Positions 13,801 to 28,800 of a stretch of DNA of 64,000 nucleotides are shown here, one piece after another. Position numbers and translations under genes: made by a program. Source of the DNA: Annona cherimola (lineage: Eukaryota; Streptophyta; Magnoliopsida; Magnoliales; Annonaceae); the NCBI GenBank assembly GCA_030490835.1, contig CM059972.1, positions 92,179,137 through 92,243,136 on the forward strand. The letters are read 5' to 3'. The first letter of the stretch is position 1. Each line of letters begins with the position of its first letter. Under the pieces are notes generated by a model. That model did no database searches, was not told the origin of the DNA, and saw only the letters and a list, made by a program, of their open reading frames with translations.

Positions 13801-16800
13801 AAGATATACCATATATAGTGTGGCTCAGCTTTTTCTTTCATATGCTAAGCAAAAATTCTAATGTGAGTCTGTATTGTATATCCCCCTCCTCCTCATCATT
13901 ATCATAAGCTGTTTCCCACCTATATGGGTCAGCTGCATGGATCCCACTGTGTCTGTGGTAATGATCATATACAACCGGATTGTTATTCAACTAAGTAGCA
14001 ACTGTTTGCTTTTTATATTCAAAAAATATTTTTGAAAATTTGAAACATTTTTCAATATTCTTCTAGACTCAGCATATATTTCTGATGCCAAAATTGAAGC
14101 TAGACGTTGTTACTTAAGTAACAAGTCAATTACATGTGACCATTGCCCATATATGATCCTATTATGCCGCACTAATAGGAACCCATGCTAGTCTAGTCAT
14201 GCATACATCAGGGGTGGGAATCGGGGCAAGTCAAACCATGACCTGCCGTGATCCTATTTTAGACAGGGCCGGAGCAAGGTTTCTGACCGGCAAGGTCAAG
14301 GCAGATCATAAAAACAATAGTTTCCTAAAAGTGCAGGTCAAGGTGGGTAGAGCATTTTCTGACCTTTTTTATCCAACTTGCACCGCAGAATATGGCGCAC
14401 TTGGATTTTAAACACATTTTCTAGAAGGAGCATGCTAGGGCAATCATGCTTCTATTACACAAAGGATGAGGTTGGCATGATTAATGTCAATGGCTTGTGT
14501 TAAATTTCAATAAATTGTTTATATCCTATAATTTCTAGTCAATTTTCCTAACGATATGCAACAAAAATGATTAAATGACTTGTCTAAATGGGTGTGATTC
14601 TCTTTCTTCGTTTACATAGTGTACCACTCAATTAACTTCATATTATAATGTATATCTTTCATTGTCCATAATTGATTAATTTCAATTAGTAGGTTTTGAT
14701 ATTTCAACTTAATTTACTTCATTGATCTGGTTTTGACATAGCATTCAATGTTTATCCTAATTAGATTTTTGAATCTTCCAAATAATACCAAATCTTCTGT
14801 GGGAATAAGGTGCTTGTTTGTTTCTCCCTTGAAGATAGATGGGAGTCTCTTAATAAGTTTGATTGTAATATTAAATGTCATATTGTACAAAAATACCAAT
14901 CAAAAAAAGTTTATAAGTAAAATTGAAACGTAATTTTTGAATTTCTAGTTTAAATAATGAAAAATTTCCCCTCATACCCACAACATTTGGCCATTATTCC
15001 TTTTGTACCCACGACATTTCAAAAATTCCTTCAACACCCACAACATTTTTTCCCTAATTCCCCAAACACTCACGTCATTAACCTCAGCCCAAAACAAATG
15101 TTAACCATATGTGGAAATGTCGATTTTGTCCCCACACCATTATTAAATAAAGACAATAAATTCCTGCTTTGTTCTTATTATAGTTTAAACAAAAAATACA
15201 TCAGATATGTTTTACAAAAAATATAATAGAGAACCATTTGGAATCTTTTTTACAAATGGTGTGGGGGCAAAATCGACATTTCCACATACAATTAACGTTT
15301 ATTTTAAGTTAAGACTAACGGCATGGGCGTCTAGGAAATTAGGGTGGAAATGTTGTTGGTTGGGGGAATTTCTAAAATGTTATGGGTACGAAAGAAATAA
15401 TGGCCAAATATTGTGTGTTAAAGGGAATTTTCCATTAAATAATTAATCATGAGATTATTTCTATGATATAATTATTTCTAAATTAATAACCTGGAATTAT
15501 GTAGCTGACGATCACATTCATCTAAAATATCATTATTTGGAATGTCACCTCTGAAATGTAATGTGGACTATTAGTCTCAACAAAATTTATCCCTCAACCT
15601 GTCATGTTATCAATAATTATTTACACTGTATTTATTCTTGTTTTAGTAATGGTTTTTTACTTTCACTAATTAGTAAGATATTGAAACATACCTATAAATT
15701 TAGTATAAATGTGATTTTTATATTCAACGGGTGATAAATTTTAAAAATTATCCTAATAAATGGAAGACCTAAGGCTAACCTGAAGTTTGTCAAGAGATTT
15801 ATTAGAGAAAAGTAAGGATTGAACTGACTTTGCCCCCACCCAATATAAAAAATATGATCATACAGAATTTTTAATAAGTATGATTAGGGTTGGGCAAACC
15901 TTAACCCAATGTGACCCACTCTAATTCTCACCCCTAACGACAATTTAGTTTAGGTCACATTTTGATGATTTTGTCAAATCCAATTCATTTATTATTTCTA
16001 ATATTATTAATTTTACTAAGATATCAAAAATCATATTAATGCCTAATATTATTTATTTTACTAAGATATCAAAAATCATATCAATCAGAGTTATGCGTAA
16101 TTCACATCTAAAAATACACAAAAATGTGTATAAATTTACAGAATCACTTGGATCTATGCACTAGAGTTTTAGAATTTAATGAAATCAAATAGAATTATTA
16201 TTCAGTACAAGATGAATGTTTTAGATGGTTTAGATATTGAATTGAGACCTTACGGGTCCTTAAAATAAACACATCATTTTAATTGGATCTAAAAACAATT
16301 TTAAGGGATTTTTAATTATAGGAATGATGCAAATAATGGATTAGGATTTTTTTGGCATTTAAGTAAAAAAAATAATGTTAAATACAACAAATAGATCAGA
16401 TCTGACAAAATCATGAAGATGGGGTAGGACAGGATGTACTGAAATTATTCTTATATATGCATATAAGGTCATGGTCATTTACGGCCAACTACAATTTGCA
16501 AGAATCATGTCCGGCCATATTGAAAAATTTTGTCCATATGCAAGCCCCACCTCTATGTTACTACTTATGAAATTTGGCAATTTTTGGAATATATTTTGTA
16601 TTTTATTTTAAATTTTTAAAATGGATAACATGGGCACAGATACATGCATCAGCACATATAATTGGAGCCACAGTAATATTTCAAAAAAAAAGGCTTTGTG
16701 TCCAATTGTAAATGACCATGGACATACATATGTAGAAATATATGGTTAATGATTCTATACGCCCAATTGTTAACTAAATAACAAAAAAAACCTCATGTAT

Positions 16801-19800
16801 ATTATATTTTTATATTTTTCCACTTTTATGCAGACTCACAACTATTTGGTCCATATAACAAATTTTACTTTTTTTATTTTTGTGCATATGGTTTTACAAA
16901 TTTTCAAAAATAAAAATTTTATCATTTTCCATATGTGAGGGAATTTAAAATATGTGAAGATTTTTTATTTTTGAAATTTTGTAAAAAAAATATGAGAGTA
17001 TCATCATCATCATCATCACAACCTATTTCCCACCTAGGTGGGGTCGGCAGAGTATAAAAATGGTAAATTTGTGTAGATGAACTAAATGCATGTGGGCGGG
17101 CCAGCATAAAAATGAAAAAATATACAAAATCCACAAGGCAAGTCCCCTCCAGCAATTTAAAATTTGGAACAGAGGTCTACATTGGAGTTGAAGTTACAAC
17201 ATGTAAGCATTGTAGATTTATAAGAAGAGGACATGGTAAAGTGCCTACCCAGATGTAAGGATCACAGAGAGAGAAAGCTCTGCAATTTCTTTGAAAACCA
17301 CAGCTGGATTCAGACACCAAAGGCTCATAGAATACTTCCAAATGCTGCCAGCATGGCCTGCAATCAATATTATTGGATACTCAAGCATGAAATGGTCACT
17401 AAATATTTTTAAAATGAGAATGCTTAAATATCTTAATGTCAAGAATGCTTGAAACAGAAAAATCCATTTCCCCAAGGAAACTATTAAATAACAAGACCTT
17501 TAAAACCTTGTTAAGGCATGTTGCATTGAATGACAAGATAGACATGTGGTAAGGCATTTTCATTTTTCACATCCCAATATTATACTTCAGGGTACACATT
17601 AATGTAGATCTTTAGGAAATCAGTGTCTCTAGGCTCAAACTTTTGATGAAAGTCATAGCATTTTAAGCTATCGTCAAAATCAAGGTAAGATGCTCCAGAG
17701 AATGACAAATGAATCCCTAAATGTCCAATGCACATTAAAACAAATCATCAGATGATGTCAACAGCTTTAAGCAAGACACAGACTGAATGTGTTTTCTCCG
17801 AATTTATTGGAATCATGAAAAATTGTTATTGCTCAAAAAAATGAAGGATAGAGAAAATTGAGTTATAATCTAACAAACTTCAAAATGGTTTTTAGTTCTT
17901 GCAAATTCTGTTGATGAATATTAAAGCAGAAACAATGAAAAATATCCAGTCAATACTTTCATTGCACGTAAATTCAAGGGATTGATACCGCAGATTCCAA
18001 ACTACGAATCAATTATCACAATATGCTCACAGATTACATGAATTCTTCATCAGTCAGAACACACCAGATTATTTCGTACATACATACATAGCACTCATAC
18101 ATTTAGCCACCTTCTGACCAAACCTTCAGGAAAGCTTAAAATCCTTTTGTGAATCTCTTTGAATTTTCTATCCTAGCCTACCATCCTAAGCTCACTGCAA
18201 CTGACAGAAATGATTGATTGTTCCAACAAGGTCAAATTTTTGAAGTCAACTATTAAAACAAAACAATTTACAAAATATATTTAGTCAGCCATAGGAGTTA
18301 ATCATTCTACAGGGTTAGAAACTGATGGTGTACACAAATTACTCAAGGTGAATCTTAACTCATGGTGTACACAAATTACCCAAGGTGAATCTTACTCCTC
18401 TGTAGATATTGTTGGCCCTTTAGTGGATATGGCAAGAGTAGCCCCAGTACTCGTGGAAAACTAAAATAAGGGTGTGTTTGGTATTTGATAAAACTTTTAA
18501 AACTTCTTACTGAAAAGTTTTTTAAGTAAATTTTTGAAGTAGGAGAAGTGATGTGATATGATAGCGATCGTGATGAGCAGTAAAAAAAATAAAGTTAATA
18601 TAAATAGGGCAATTGTATGGATAGTTGTGAAATGATTGAAAAAGAGGGCAATTGTATACAAAAGATGTGAAGAAATGATTAAAAAATAAAATAGGTCTGA
18701 AGAGTGAAAAGTTTTAGATTGACATGTTTATGAGAAAGCCAAACACACCCTAAATATGCATTTTTGAAAACAAGGAAGCAACGAAGAACACATGCAATAA
18801 ATAGAAAGAACTTATAGCGATTAGCCCAAACACAACGCCTATTCTACTTTCCAAGAATTCTCCAAGGAATTATCATCTCACTAAGTTTTCTCGAAATCAC
18901 CAAGAAATCATACAAACATCACTAGTTAACCATAGATTCATAAACTTAATAGCAATACTATGAACAATCAGAAAAATAGTAACACTACAAGGACAAATCC
19001 CTTACCAACAGCAATGTGAAAGAAACATTGAAAACAAAATGCATAACCAAATTCCTCATAATAAGCTGATTTGTGTAGACTTAAAGTTTGAAACAGACTC
19101 AATTTACTCAATTGGTTCCATCAAAAGCTTCTCTAAGATGGCAATGGAAACTTGTAAGTAATATATTTAAAACTATCTCAATTACTTGTACATTTAGACT
19201 TTTGGAGAGATCTAACGATTGGGGTAGCCATCAGGGACTTTTTCTTGAATACTCAAAAATACGACTGTCATGGTTCAAAACAAAAGAGTCCTGTTTAATG
19301 CCCCGCTTCCCTGTCAGTAGGATGAGCTTGTCAATTGTCATTTCCCTATCTAGACACCTAAAAATGGAAAGATTTTTCTTTTCTTTTCTTTTTTTTTCAA
19401 AATGAGAGAATGCCTTGCAGGATACATTATTCATGAACATGGCCCTAAAGCTATTCTGTTGATCCCTTATCCAATCTGTTGTCCATTTTGTTGTGCATTT
19501 AATCAAGTAAACTTCTCTTGATCTCTGTGGTGAAGTTTTGATCATAAATACATTACAACATTTGATTCTATAAATATTTTTTTCATAGTCGAACTTCCCT
19601 GTAATTCTTACTTCAATAAACGCTAAAAGTTATCTAGTCAATCAGATTTCGCTATCTTTTACAGAATTTTTTTTTTATCAAGTAGGTTTATAATCTATTC
19701 CGTTAATTTGATTATTTCCATGAATAGATTATTCGCTAAACCAATTTGGAAAACCATTCAAAGTGAAAACTTATAATTTTATCAACCTTTTCTGTCAGTC

Positions 19801-22800
19801 TAGTCCTTACATGGAGTTTTTCTGAAAAGCTATAGCACACATACCAGTACCTAACTAAATGACTAATATTTTTTGTTATTTATAACCAAACCCTATGACC
19901 AACAAAGACATCTTCAGCCACTCAAGCTGCTGTAATCATTCACGGATCAGATATTACTGATTTAAAGCAATAAACAAAACCCTTACCAGCAACTTAACCT
20001 ATCAAGTCTTAGGACAAGTGCAATGACATGATAGACATAAGTGCAACCATATCAAACGATGAAATCTGGCCTGGTTAGATCAGTCAATGTGTATAGATCT
20101 ATATACCTACACTTGTGGATAATAGTAAAGGCTCACCACACACATGACAGTTACACCATAGCGGTGCATGAAGTAAGCTATGCCGATTCTCAACTTTGAC
20201 GATGCTTTTGATATTATGATGAGCCAGATGCTAATCTTTAAAATCAATTTTATGTTGAGCTAGTCATATTTTAGGATATAAAGAAACGTAAAGAACCTGA
20301 ATCTATCCCTGTATAAATAACATTCATTACATGGTTCACAGTACAACAAGAAACAATGAAGAATTCATACAACTGGAAGCATGAGAACTAAGGCCAAAGG
20401 ACTAAACCTAGTGTCTAAAAGAGAACTTTGTAGATTTTGCAATTTGGAATCTATGATCTTCTAATCCAAAAGCAAATTGTTAAGTGAGTGTTGTACCAAT
20501 AGGTAGACTATCTTCTAACTCATGTACTGAAAAAACACATAAACAATGTCTATCTCTGCTTACCACCATCTCTTTTAACAAATCGCTGCAGAGAAAGTTG
20601 ATAATCAAGTGCATGATGGCCATTTCCGGAGAAAAAGTAACTCAATGAAGAAAATAAACCTGCATAGAAGAATCAGAAGTCACGGAGTGAAGGTCTAAAC
20701 TTGATTAATAATTTAATTGTCATGCAGAATGGCTGGACTACCTTCCAATATTGCAGCCGACTTTCCACTCAAGTGCACTCCCTCCATCTCTGCATCTGAA
20801 GCAGCTTTTATTGCCTTTCCCAAGAGAAAAACATTAAGGGTGTGTTTGGGAATGGATAAAACTTTTGATGAAAAGTTTTGGTGAATAAAAGTTGTCAAAT
20901 GATGTGATACGATAGGAGTAATGATGAAGAGTAAAGATGATAAAGTTAAAATAGATAGGTTAATTGTATGGGTAGTTGTGTAGAAATGATTGAAAAGTAG
21001 GGTAGTTATATGGGAAAATGTGAAAAAATGATTAAAAAATATGATAATTATGGAGAGTGAAAAGTTTTAGATTGAAAAGTTTTATGTTGACATTTTTTTC
21101 TTGTTGCCAAACACACCCTAAGACAACAGAAAGTTGGTGACTAATCAATTATTTAGAGAAAATATAACAAAAGAAACATACCTTAGTGGCACATTCCTGC
21201 ACAATGGGAAAGCATTGCTGAGAAATGCCAGCCTCTTGAAGTTCTCTCAAAGCTTTGTCACCAGTCCAACTGGAAGCATCAATCATCAGTGGTAGTATTC
21301 TTAATCTAGAAAACTAGCCTTGAAGATGAGCCTTAAGTATGCAAGAGTGTAAACATAAGAAACATAAAATAGATTTTGGTGACTTCCTTTCTGCATTATT
21401 GTGACCGGTCCAACCGGAAGCATCAATCATTAGTGGGGGTATTCTTGCTCTAGAAAACTAGTGTTGAAGGTGAACCTTAAGTATGCAAGAGAGTAAACAT
21501 AAGAAATATAAAATCGATTTGGTGATTTCATTGCTGCATTGTTATACGAAAGCTTGGTTCTTATTGACATCCCCTGTTACAGCCCCAAGCATACTACAAT
21601 GGCTGAAACAGAAACATGTTGGCAGCTGGTTTTAAAGTGCTTCAAGTCAATAAGAAGAATTGTTCTACTGGAAACATTATCAGAAAAGCACTGTAAACTT
21701 CTCTCTGGAACACTTAATCAACGCAGCATGAATAAAGATGATCACGTAAAGTGAACTCTAATAGCACAAGCTTCAATGAACTTTTCCCTTTTACATCCAA
21801 CTCAAGAAAAAACAACACACTTGCCTTTATTAGAGTTGAACAAATAAAAAATGTCGGCAGCCTAACATGAAGACACCATCATCAAGGAAAAACGGTTTTT
21901 TTATTGGGTGTACAAATTACATCTCATCTCATTTTACAATCAAACTCAATAATTCACACAGGATACAACAACAAGCTCCCACAACCAAATCAACACATGG
22001 AGGCGGTAGGACCCTGGTTCAATGCACTCGGGTGCATTGAGCCTCAATGCACCCGGGTGTACTTCACCCCTTTTTTCTTATTTTTTTTTGAAAATGTTTT
22101 TACACGAATGTTAATCTAAGTGTATTTAACATGTGTATAAATTTTTATAATTTTTGGAGATTTTTAGATATTTGTTTTGAATTTTTTAAAATCAATGGCC
22201 TTCTTAGTAATTTTAAATTACTAAAAATGCCACTGATTTTAAAAAATCCGAAAAAAATATCTAACAATATTTAAAAATGGAAAAAATTTGTACACATGTT
22301 AAATAGACTTAGGTTAACATTTTCATAAAAAAAAGTTTCAAAAAAAATTAAAAAAAATGGGTAAAGTACACCCGGGTGCATTGAGGCTCAATGCACCCAG
22401 GTGCATTGAACCAGGGTCCATCAAACTCAGGTCGTCAGCATTTGAGGCCACGCATGTGACCAACAGGGATGCCACCAGTTAGTCAAGGAAAAAAAATTGA
22501 AGCAAGAACATGTTGTCAATAGGGATGTCAGAAATGATAATTATCAGGTATTTCATATTATGAATTACATCAACATAAAATTTCTATGCAGATGGTCATC
22601 AAAATGCATGCTGAGACCATGTAACAAACTACAAAATTCACAGACAGTAACGCCAAGATAATGCAGCTAATCACTTGATAATCTGCACATTAAGCTTAAA
22701 AGGTGCAATTTGATCCGCTCCTATGATCCCAAGTGATTATGTGGCAGTCTTGTCACAAGTTTGAAGAAAATACTAACATAACCAAATATTCAGCTTATAA

Positions 22801-22829
22801 GCTATAGCTTTCTCGACATTCTTCTGTGA

Positions 22830-22874
<45 letters not shown>

Positions 22875-25800
22875 ATGTGTGCCACGGCCATCAAATACAG
22901 ACCTTGAACATGACAATTTCATAAGAGATGCTGAAGCTCACTCACCAAGATAAGTAGTGCTCGAATCCCCACTTTTGCAAGTTGTCTTTCCTTCTGCTAA
23001 TCCAACTTATAACACCCTGCAGTTACAATGTTTTGATTCAATGTAATGCATGTTGCTTTAAAAACTGGGCTCATAATGAGAGGAAGACATACCTGTATCA
23101 TTTCATATAAAGGTTGGTAGATTGTTGCAACATTCTCAACCAAGCATAATTGCCCAAGTTCTGTCTGTAGCACTAGAAAGGACCAGAAAAGGTATAAAAT
23201 CATGTTTTTCGTAAGAATATCAAAACGGATGCTAAAAAAATTAACTTACAATCTAGAACTTCTTCTTCAACATCAAGACTGCCAGCATCACGTGCCATGT
23301 CTTCTATATTGCTGTAAATATCAAAGAAATTTTTGTTAAGCAAATGCATCCGCCTCTAATCCAACACTAGAAAATACATGCTTTTCAATATTGGTCAATA
23401 CTGATACATATGGCCATATCATATAGCAATTGGTCAAGTCTAATATAGGATATGGGGGCACTTCAGTGGACAAATGCTCTATTTCAGCATGTTCATGTGT
23501 GTGCAGACTAGTACACCATTATTTGATGTGCAAAAGAAAAAATAATGTTAAGATTGTGGGTATTGGATTTTGTGTATGGGCTTTATATAATGGTTCACAT
23601 GAGACAGTACATGGTAAATGAGTAAGGAAGTCCACATTGGTTTTGCATGGTACCTGTGGTGCTTGCATATTAGGTATCAATTAGAGATTCAATAAAGCTC
23701 TATGGAGGAGTCCTAGAGTTGTGATGGAGGAATCATAATGTAGTTCCTGTGATTTCCCAGGGTAAGAGAGGAGATTGTCGAAGTGCCTTAATTGGGGACA
23801 TGTGGGAGACATTTAAGGAACGAGCATGAGTTATTCTGTTTATATTTCTATAACATGTTTATTCTAATAGATTATATACCTCTCCTACGGTTTTCTCCCC
23901 ATTTGATTGGAAGGTTTTCCACGTAAATCATTGTGGCTTATGTGCATGATCCTTCTCAATTTTGCAGACATTTTTCCCTTTTTTGGCTTAAATAATGGTC
24001 CAATACAAGTTGATGGGGTCCACTATCGAGAGAATACACTCATATTGTCTAAATTTGGTGGAGTCAATATGCCACTTGATATCAGTATTCAAAACCATGG
24101 AAAGATAAAAATAAGTCATAGCAATGTCCACAAGTAGCTAACATTAAGCAAACCAAAGTTTCAAAGGAAAAAGAAAGACGGTTGTAAGCTATTTTAATTT
24201 AGAAAGAAATCTGCATTTTTTTCAAACTATGGTGGATTATAATTCACAATGGATGGCAATGTAACACTAATAATGAGGGAGACTCATTTAGTAGAGTCGT
24301 AAGGTTGAAAGTTTAGGTAACAATGAGACTAATGAACTAAAAAAATAAGAAATATCATCACCTATGTTCCACAATCCTAAAATAACATTCACCTCCTTCA
24401 GTTATGAGAGCAGAGTCTATCCAAGCAGAAGGTGGTAGGAGAACGAGAGGAAGACCCAAAAAAACATGGATGGAAGTAATTAAACAAGATTTGAAAATAT
24501 TGCAGATTACTGAAAATTTAGTCTCTAATCGCCAAGAATGGCGGAACAAAATCCATGCAACCGACCTACCTAGGTGGGAAATAGCTTACGATGATGATGA
24601 TGAATTAAATTAATGTAAATCAATAACGTGGCAGTTGAATATATCATAGAAATTTTGAGTTTCCTTTTCATCAAACTGTACAGTGAGGCCCTGACCGCAT
24701 AGCACTGGTCTTATTTGATATAGCCGCAACAAATTTTCAGAAAACATTAACTTGGAGTGGAAGAAAAATCTATGCTTCTGAATGCATTCAAGTTATAAAT
24801 AAATTAAACATATATCAGTTAGTAGTTCAACAGAAACCACAAACGAAGGTACCAATAACCTGGCAAATGAACAGATAATAAAATTATACATGACGTAAAT
24901 AAATCATTGTACATAAAAATCCTTATATCTTGCCATAAAGAAATCTGAATCCTTACTGGGCTTCATCAAGAATCACAATAGCCCCTTTGAGGTCTACTTC
25001 CATTGCCCTTCGAATGACTGGACTGATAATATAACTGTATGGGCAGAACACCAGCTGAGCTTCTGTTGCCATAGTACGAGCAGCAAAATATGAACAACCT
25101 GCTAGAAGAAAGAGGCCATTGCAACGTTTCTGGGAGAAACAACAGATTTTTTTTATTGATTCAAATATGACGATAAACATACCTTTGACAACTCTTCCAA
25201 CTTTAACAAGGTCTTCAATATCATGTGCCTCAAGACAGCCTCCTTTCTGAAGGGATGGATGTGCTTTAAGCTTATGCACATTTCTGTTTGTACAAGAGAG
25301 GTTGGGCAGTCTTTATTGCTTAGTTATCTGAAAAAATTCAGGTAAGCCTATGCAGTCTGATATCTTGAAGATGAAAAGGAAACTCACTTGAAGTAACTGC
25401 ACCCTGTAGCTTCGTCTTTTAAGAGCATCTTACTGGAAAAAACAAAGAAACGTTAGATCCTTTAAAAAATATAAAAAAGGCAGTATCTAAAAAAATATTC
25501 TTCAAATTTACAAAACCATACCACTCCTCATCAACATTCTCTTTCATGCAAACATGCTGGTTGGTGCAGTAGTGTCTACGAGATGCCTGATAAGTGCAGT
25601 AATAATAAACAAAGAAAAAACAGTAAGCTAATAAAGAAAACCATTAAATAAATACAAAAGATGTTTTAAGGATCCTAGAAGGCCTAACAGTGTACTCAAC
25701 AAAGTAAAGCTTATTGATTATGGAATTGAGTATCTTAGAACACCAGCCAAACCCTTAATGGGGATATCAGAGCTAGGTTCCAAGTAACAGTCCAAACCTC

Positions 25801-28800
25801 AAAAAAAAAAAAAAAAGCTACCTAAAACAAAGTATGAGCCATCCTATTGCTGAAGCAAAATGTGAGCAATTCAAGAAGTGAAGTTCATTGAGGTTGCGTG
25901 CCAAAGAAGCACAATTGTATAAAAATCCCTATGGGCCCTACCTAGAACAAAGTATGAGCAATTCTAAAAAGGGTGGCTGAAGCAAAGTGTGAGCTATTCA
26001 AAAAGTGATCTGTTGTGTTGAGGATGCCCTCCAAAGAAGCACAATTCTCTACTAAAATCCCCAAGGGCTAAACCTATGGTATGAGTCTTTGAGATGTGAG
26101 TTGAAATATTCTAGTTTGAGACACTTTTAGTTCCTTTTTTCAGAGAATGAAAAACAATCTCAAGTATTTATGCATTGGTCAGTTATAATGAATTCAGAAG
26201 CCAATATCCATACTAATAATCAAACAAATGACTTAATGACCTAAGACAGAATTACCTCCTACTGACTTCCATTAACAAACAATTCTTACAACCAATTTGT
26301 TGACTCCTTTTTTTTATCATCGATCATGTAGGGGCAAAATATAAAAAATAGAAAATAAGGAAAGCAATAAAAGTGAAAATACAATCAAGTTTCGCTTTAT
26401 GTGTGTTACGACGTCACGTTCCTTAAGGCAATTTTGCTGCTCTATTTGCTACTTAAAGTAATTTTGCAGTTGCCTTCAAGATACAAAAAGTGAAACCTAA
26501 ACTAAAATAGGAAGTAGTACCTTTTCTAGGCACACAAATACTTAAAACAGGATTTTTTGGTTAAATCGAGAGAAACTGTGCAAATCAACAACTTAGACAC
26601 TATGTCTAAATTAAGACAAAACCCAAGATATCTTGAATAGGACACACAATGTATGTAGGGAGAGGAGTGAGGAGAGGAATGTAGAGATCTCCCGATCTGA
26701 TCTCTATTTATAATTTTGAAACATCCCATCATTGCATCTCTTCACTCATATCTGTTGCATCTCTTGAAATGCATGCCACATTATCACTCCTCTTCAAATT
26801 GCGCCCAATTAGATAGGTTATGTTGTTTGAATTTTGAATTTCAAACATTGTATCCTTTGGTATTGCTTTGCAAATAAAATTGCCAAGAAATAACCGGTGC
26901 AAAGAATCGATCCTAAGACCTATTACATAACTGCCTACATATCTACCATCTGAGTTGTACTAATTTTGTTGTTTATCTAGGAAACTACATAATATTTATT
27001 TCAATGCTTGAAAATCTCAATATTCCCCTTCCATTTTCAAAATTTAAATCAACTCCATTCAACTAAAGAAATCTCATAAATAAATAAAGGTGTCGAGTAG
27101 ACTTAAATCTTTACTTAGTGAAAATACATCAAGATTTACTAAGGTGTACAGTAGTCAAGGCTTTGACTTGTTGACCTTATTTGATAAATCAAACATATCT
27201 CACATGCAAGATTTCAAAACACATCAAGTGTTTTAAAAGGCGACACGTTATAGTCATATGTCAGTATCCCAGTTTCATGAGCATCTCATAGTGAATCCAC
27301 ACACTCTACAAACAGAAGCAGTCTCTATTCTAACACTCATATAGTTGAAGCTATTTAGAATATCCTGTAACTAAATACTCCAATCTAGTGGTTTTAGATC
27401 CATTAAGAGTATAAAATACCTAACCTCATAAATACGTTACAGGATCCAAGTACTGCCTGAGGAATGCAAAACTATAGATATAACCAGTGCTCACAAGTTG
27501 TAAAAATAACTTATTTTGCTCATTGAACTCTCAGACTTGGGCTAAAAGAATAAAGTTGAGTTTCAATTATTACAACTCCTAGATGTGGATTTCAGTCTCA
27601 TCCCTCTTGATATTTTCCAAATAACTTCCCTGGTAAGGCCTTTTGTAAACGGGTCTACCAAGTTTTCGCTTGATCATACAAAATCAATATTAACCACTTC
27701 ATCTTGAAGCAACTTCCTTACAAAAATATATCTCAATGCAATATATCATGATTTACCATTGTAAGTCTTATTGTATGCTCTAGACAAGGTTGCTTCGCTA
27801 TCATAATGTAAATAAATGGAAAGCATTGGCTTAGGCCAAATGAAAATTTCAAGTAGTAAATTTATAAGTCACTCTACCTCTTTCCCAGCTACAGCCAAAG
27901 CAAAGAACTTAAACTTCATGGTCAAATGTGTAATGCAAGTTTGTTTTTTGGAAGCCCAAGAAATAGTAGCTCCTCCAATGGTAAAAACATAGCCACTAGT
28001 GGACATAAATTCCTTAGTATTAAAAATCAAATTTGCATCACTGTACTCTTCTAGTACAGTGGGTTCACCATTGAAATGTAATCCATAGTCAATGGTCTTT
28101 TTCAAATATTTCAAAATCCTATAAATTGCATTCCAATGCATATAGCCTCAATTACCAATGAGCCTGCCTAATACATCTACAACAAAAGCAATATCTAATC
28201 TAATACAATACATAACATAAATTAAACTTTTTATTACTCTAGCATACTCAGGTTGATTTATAAATCTACTATCATTTTTACATAACTTGACGCTATGATC
28301 AAAAGGAGTTGAGGCTATACTAGCGTTAAAATGATTAAATTTCTTGAGTATCTTTTCAGTGTAGCGAGATTGAGAAAGAAAAAATACATTATCATCTCTT
28401 ATAATTTTGATGCCAAAAATGACATCTGCCCTGCCTATATCTTTCATATCAAAGTTAACTAAATGAAAATTTTTAGTTTCTATAATAATCTCATGGTCAA
28501 TACCAAATATGAGCATATCGTCATCATATAAACAAATAATAATATTTCTATTAGCAATAAATTTACTATAAACACATTTGTATAACTGGTTTAATTTAAA
28601 ACTATTTGCTAAAACAACTTGATTAAATTTTTCATGTCATTACTCAAGTGCCTGTTTCAAACTATATAAAGACTTTATTAATTTACAAACTTTCTTTTCT
28701 TGTCCAGATAATATAAAACTTTCAGGTTGTTCCATATAAATTTTCTCATTTAATTTTTATTTAGAAAAACAGTTTTTACATCCATTTGATAAATTTCAAA

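Larger units (their letters stand above)
10741..17248 (-). other. FANCJ intron 14 (6.5 kb)
   Basis: The largest intron. It holds a Mutator-type foldback element (14959-15434), two solo RTE 3' ends (about 13885-13960 and 16999-17054) and a possible small TIR element (about 16468-16724). 12765-12790 reads CCAGCCATTTTGGGATCAAC, reminiscent of a LINE/SINE 3' region. Otherwise 10741-14200 is AT-rich with no coding signal that I trust. Confidence 0.8.

Noticed and set aside
14210..15938. A 1.7-kb hAT element bounded by CAGGGGTGGGAATC and ATTCTCACCCCT
   Set aside because: The ends resemble hAT termini, but no 8-bp duplication is present, the inverted match is short and the interior holds an unrelated foldback. 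Not enough to call.
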